A DNA stretch of 64,000 bases. Source: a virus. Position 1 is the first letter of the stretch, and the number at the start of each line of letters is the position of its first letter. The position numbers were made by a program, and so were the translations under genes. The notes below the pieces were generated by a model, which was not told the DNA's origin, did no database searches, and saw only the letters and a list, made by a program, of their open reading frames with translations. Of this stretch, positions 63,677 to 64,000 are shown one piece after another. The DNA lies in IMG/VR virus record IMGVR_UViG_3300044971_002537, positions 1 through 64,000 of that record; one strand, given 5' to 3'.

Positions 63677-64000
63677 TCATTCTTGGCTTTCTAGCTTATG
63701 GGAAAGTCGCTTCTTCGCGGTCCCATGTGCGAGAAATCCAACAATACTTTTCCGGTCCCTGACTTGGCACAGTTTGCACTGGTCGCAAGTCATAGATTCC
63801 TGCGTTTGAGCAGGACATACCACAATCGGCAACCCTAGGGGTGTCTTATTCCCCCGCGTAGGTGCATCTTGCGGAAGGATCACGACCACTGGACCGATGT
63901 TCAGTTGGGCATACTGGTCCGCTTCTGCCATACTATCAGCGGACAAATTGACAGTTAGTCCTCCGGATTCGTTGAGAGACTTGATAGCCTCTCGATTCTG
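63677..64000 (-). CDS. gp88-like phage protein, 5' end outside window
   Basis: 108 codons open to the right edge. Visible part: SGGLTVNLSADSMAEADQYAQL, PVVVILPQDAP, VCPAQTQESMTCDQCKLC and RKSIVGFLAHG, matching the C-terminal part of the mycobacteriophage-gp88-like/DUF7227 type of phage proteins with a CxxCxxC zinc cluster. Their function is unknown. Confidence 0.7.
   Translation of the reverse strand, partial: QNREAIKSLNESGGLTVNLSADSMAEADQYAQLNIGPVVVILPQDAPTRGNKTPLGLPIVVCPAQTQESMTCDQCKLCQVRDRKSIVGFLAHGTAKKRLSHKLESQE

Noticed and set aside
1-64000. CRISPR array
   Set aside because: No regularly spaced direct repeats of 20-40 nt with unique spacers; the repeats seen are a scattered short motif and paired intergenic units.
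1-64000. Insertion sequence or transposase
   Set aside because: No DDE, HUH or serine/tyrosine recombinase motifs; the mobile genes present are all homing-type endonucleases.

Overview
This window is part of a tailed-phage (caudovirus) genome, probably a large lytic one. The evidence is dense, mostly co-directional small genes with ATGA/TAATG overlaps; virion-type proteins at the left end; rIIA/rIIB homologues; a T4 denV-type pyrimidine-dimer glycosylase; an RNA ligase; three tRNA genes; a DnaE-type replicative polymerase; and six homing-type endonucleases. No terminase, portal, major capsid protein or integrase is recognisable here, so the rest of the virion module lies outside. The host cannot be named from the sequence. 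Shine-Dalgarno sites (GGAG/AGGAG) and TTGACA/TATAAT promoters show that the phage uses standard bacterial signals.

Layout. (1) 0-11.2 kb, minus strand: structural and secreted proteins (scaffold/protease-like protein, two virion proteins, a thioredoxin-like exported protein with a possible -1 frameshift, a papain-like protease, small membrane proteins), a glycosyltransferase, an SSB, and three homing endonucleases between them. (2) 11.2-22.7 kb, plus strand: a sigma70-type promoter, a 350-nt structured leader, then a tightly coupled sugar operon. It encodes an FkbM methyltransferase, GT4-, GT2-, GT11- and GT17-type transferases, DUF5672- and DUF3431-like proteins, two SDR epimerases and an RfbH-like 3-dehydratase, and presumably makes or decorates a surface glycan. 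(3) 22.7-41.3 kb, minus strand: replication and early-type genes, with dnaE in three pieces (PHP/N-palm at 35-36 kb; catalytic core with an intein N-half; C-part with an intein C-half), many small uncharacterised genes, an HD phosphohydrolase, an HExxH peptidase, a PD-(D/E)XK-like nuclease, a PcfJ-like protein and rIIB/rIIA. (4) 41.3-50.2 kb, minus strand: macro-domain and vWA (Ro/TROVE-like) proteins, an RNA ligase, an alarmone-hydrolase-like HD protein, tRNA-Arg, tRNA-Leu and tRNA-Asn, and several hairpin-rich non-coding stretches that look like structured RNAs. (5) 50.2-64 kb, minus strand: denV, a HicA-like protein, a sigma-like factor, an ATP-dependent DNA ligase broken by a second split intein, and many small membrane, zinc-ribbon and unknown proteins served by several strong promoters and terminators.

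The most notable features are: two essential-type enzymes (dnaE and DNA ligase), each fractured by a split intein with a related free-standing endonuclease between the halves; a DNA-level motif (consensus YTTCYYTTTTACYGR) present about 37 times in both orientations, inside and between genes; recurrent GCGAAGC mini-hairpins at start codons; host-type promoters whose -35/-10 spacer is an inverted repeat; and an island of tRNA-like structured RNAs beside RNA-repair-type proteins. All coordinates, starts and counts were worked out by eye.
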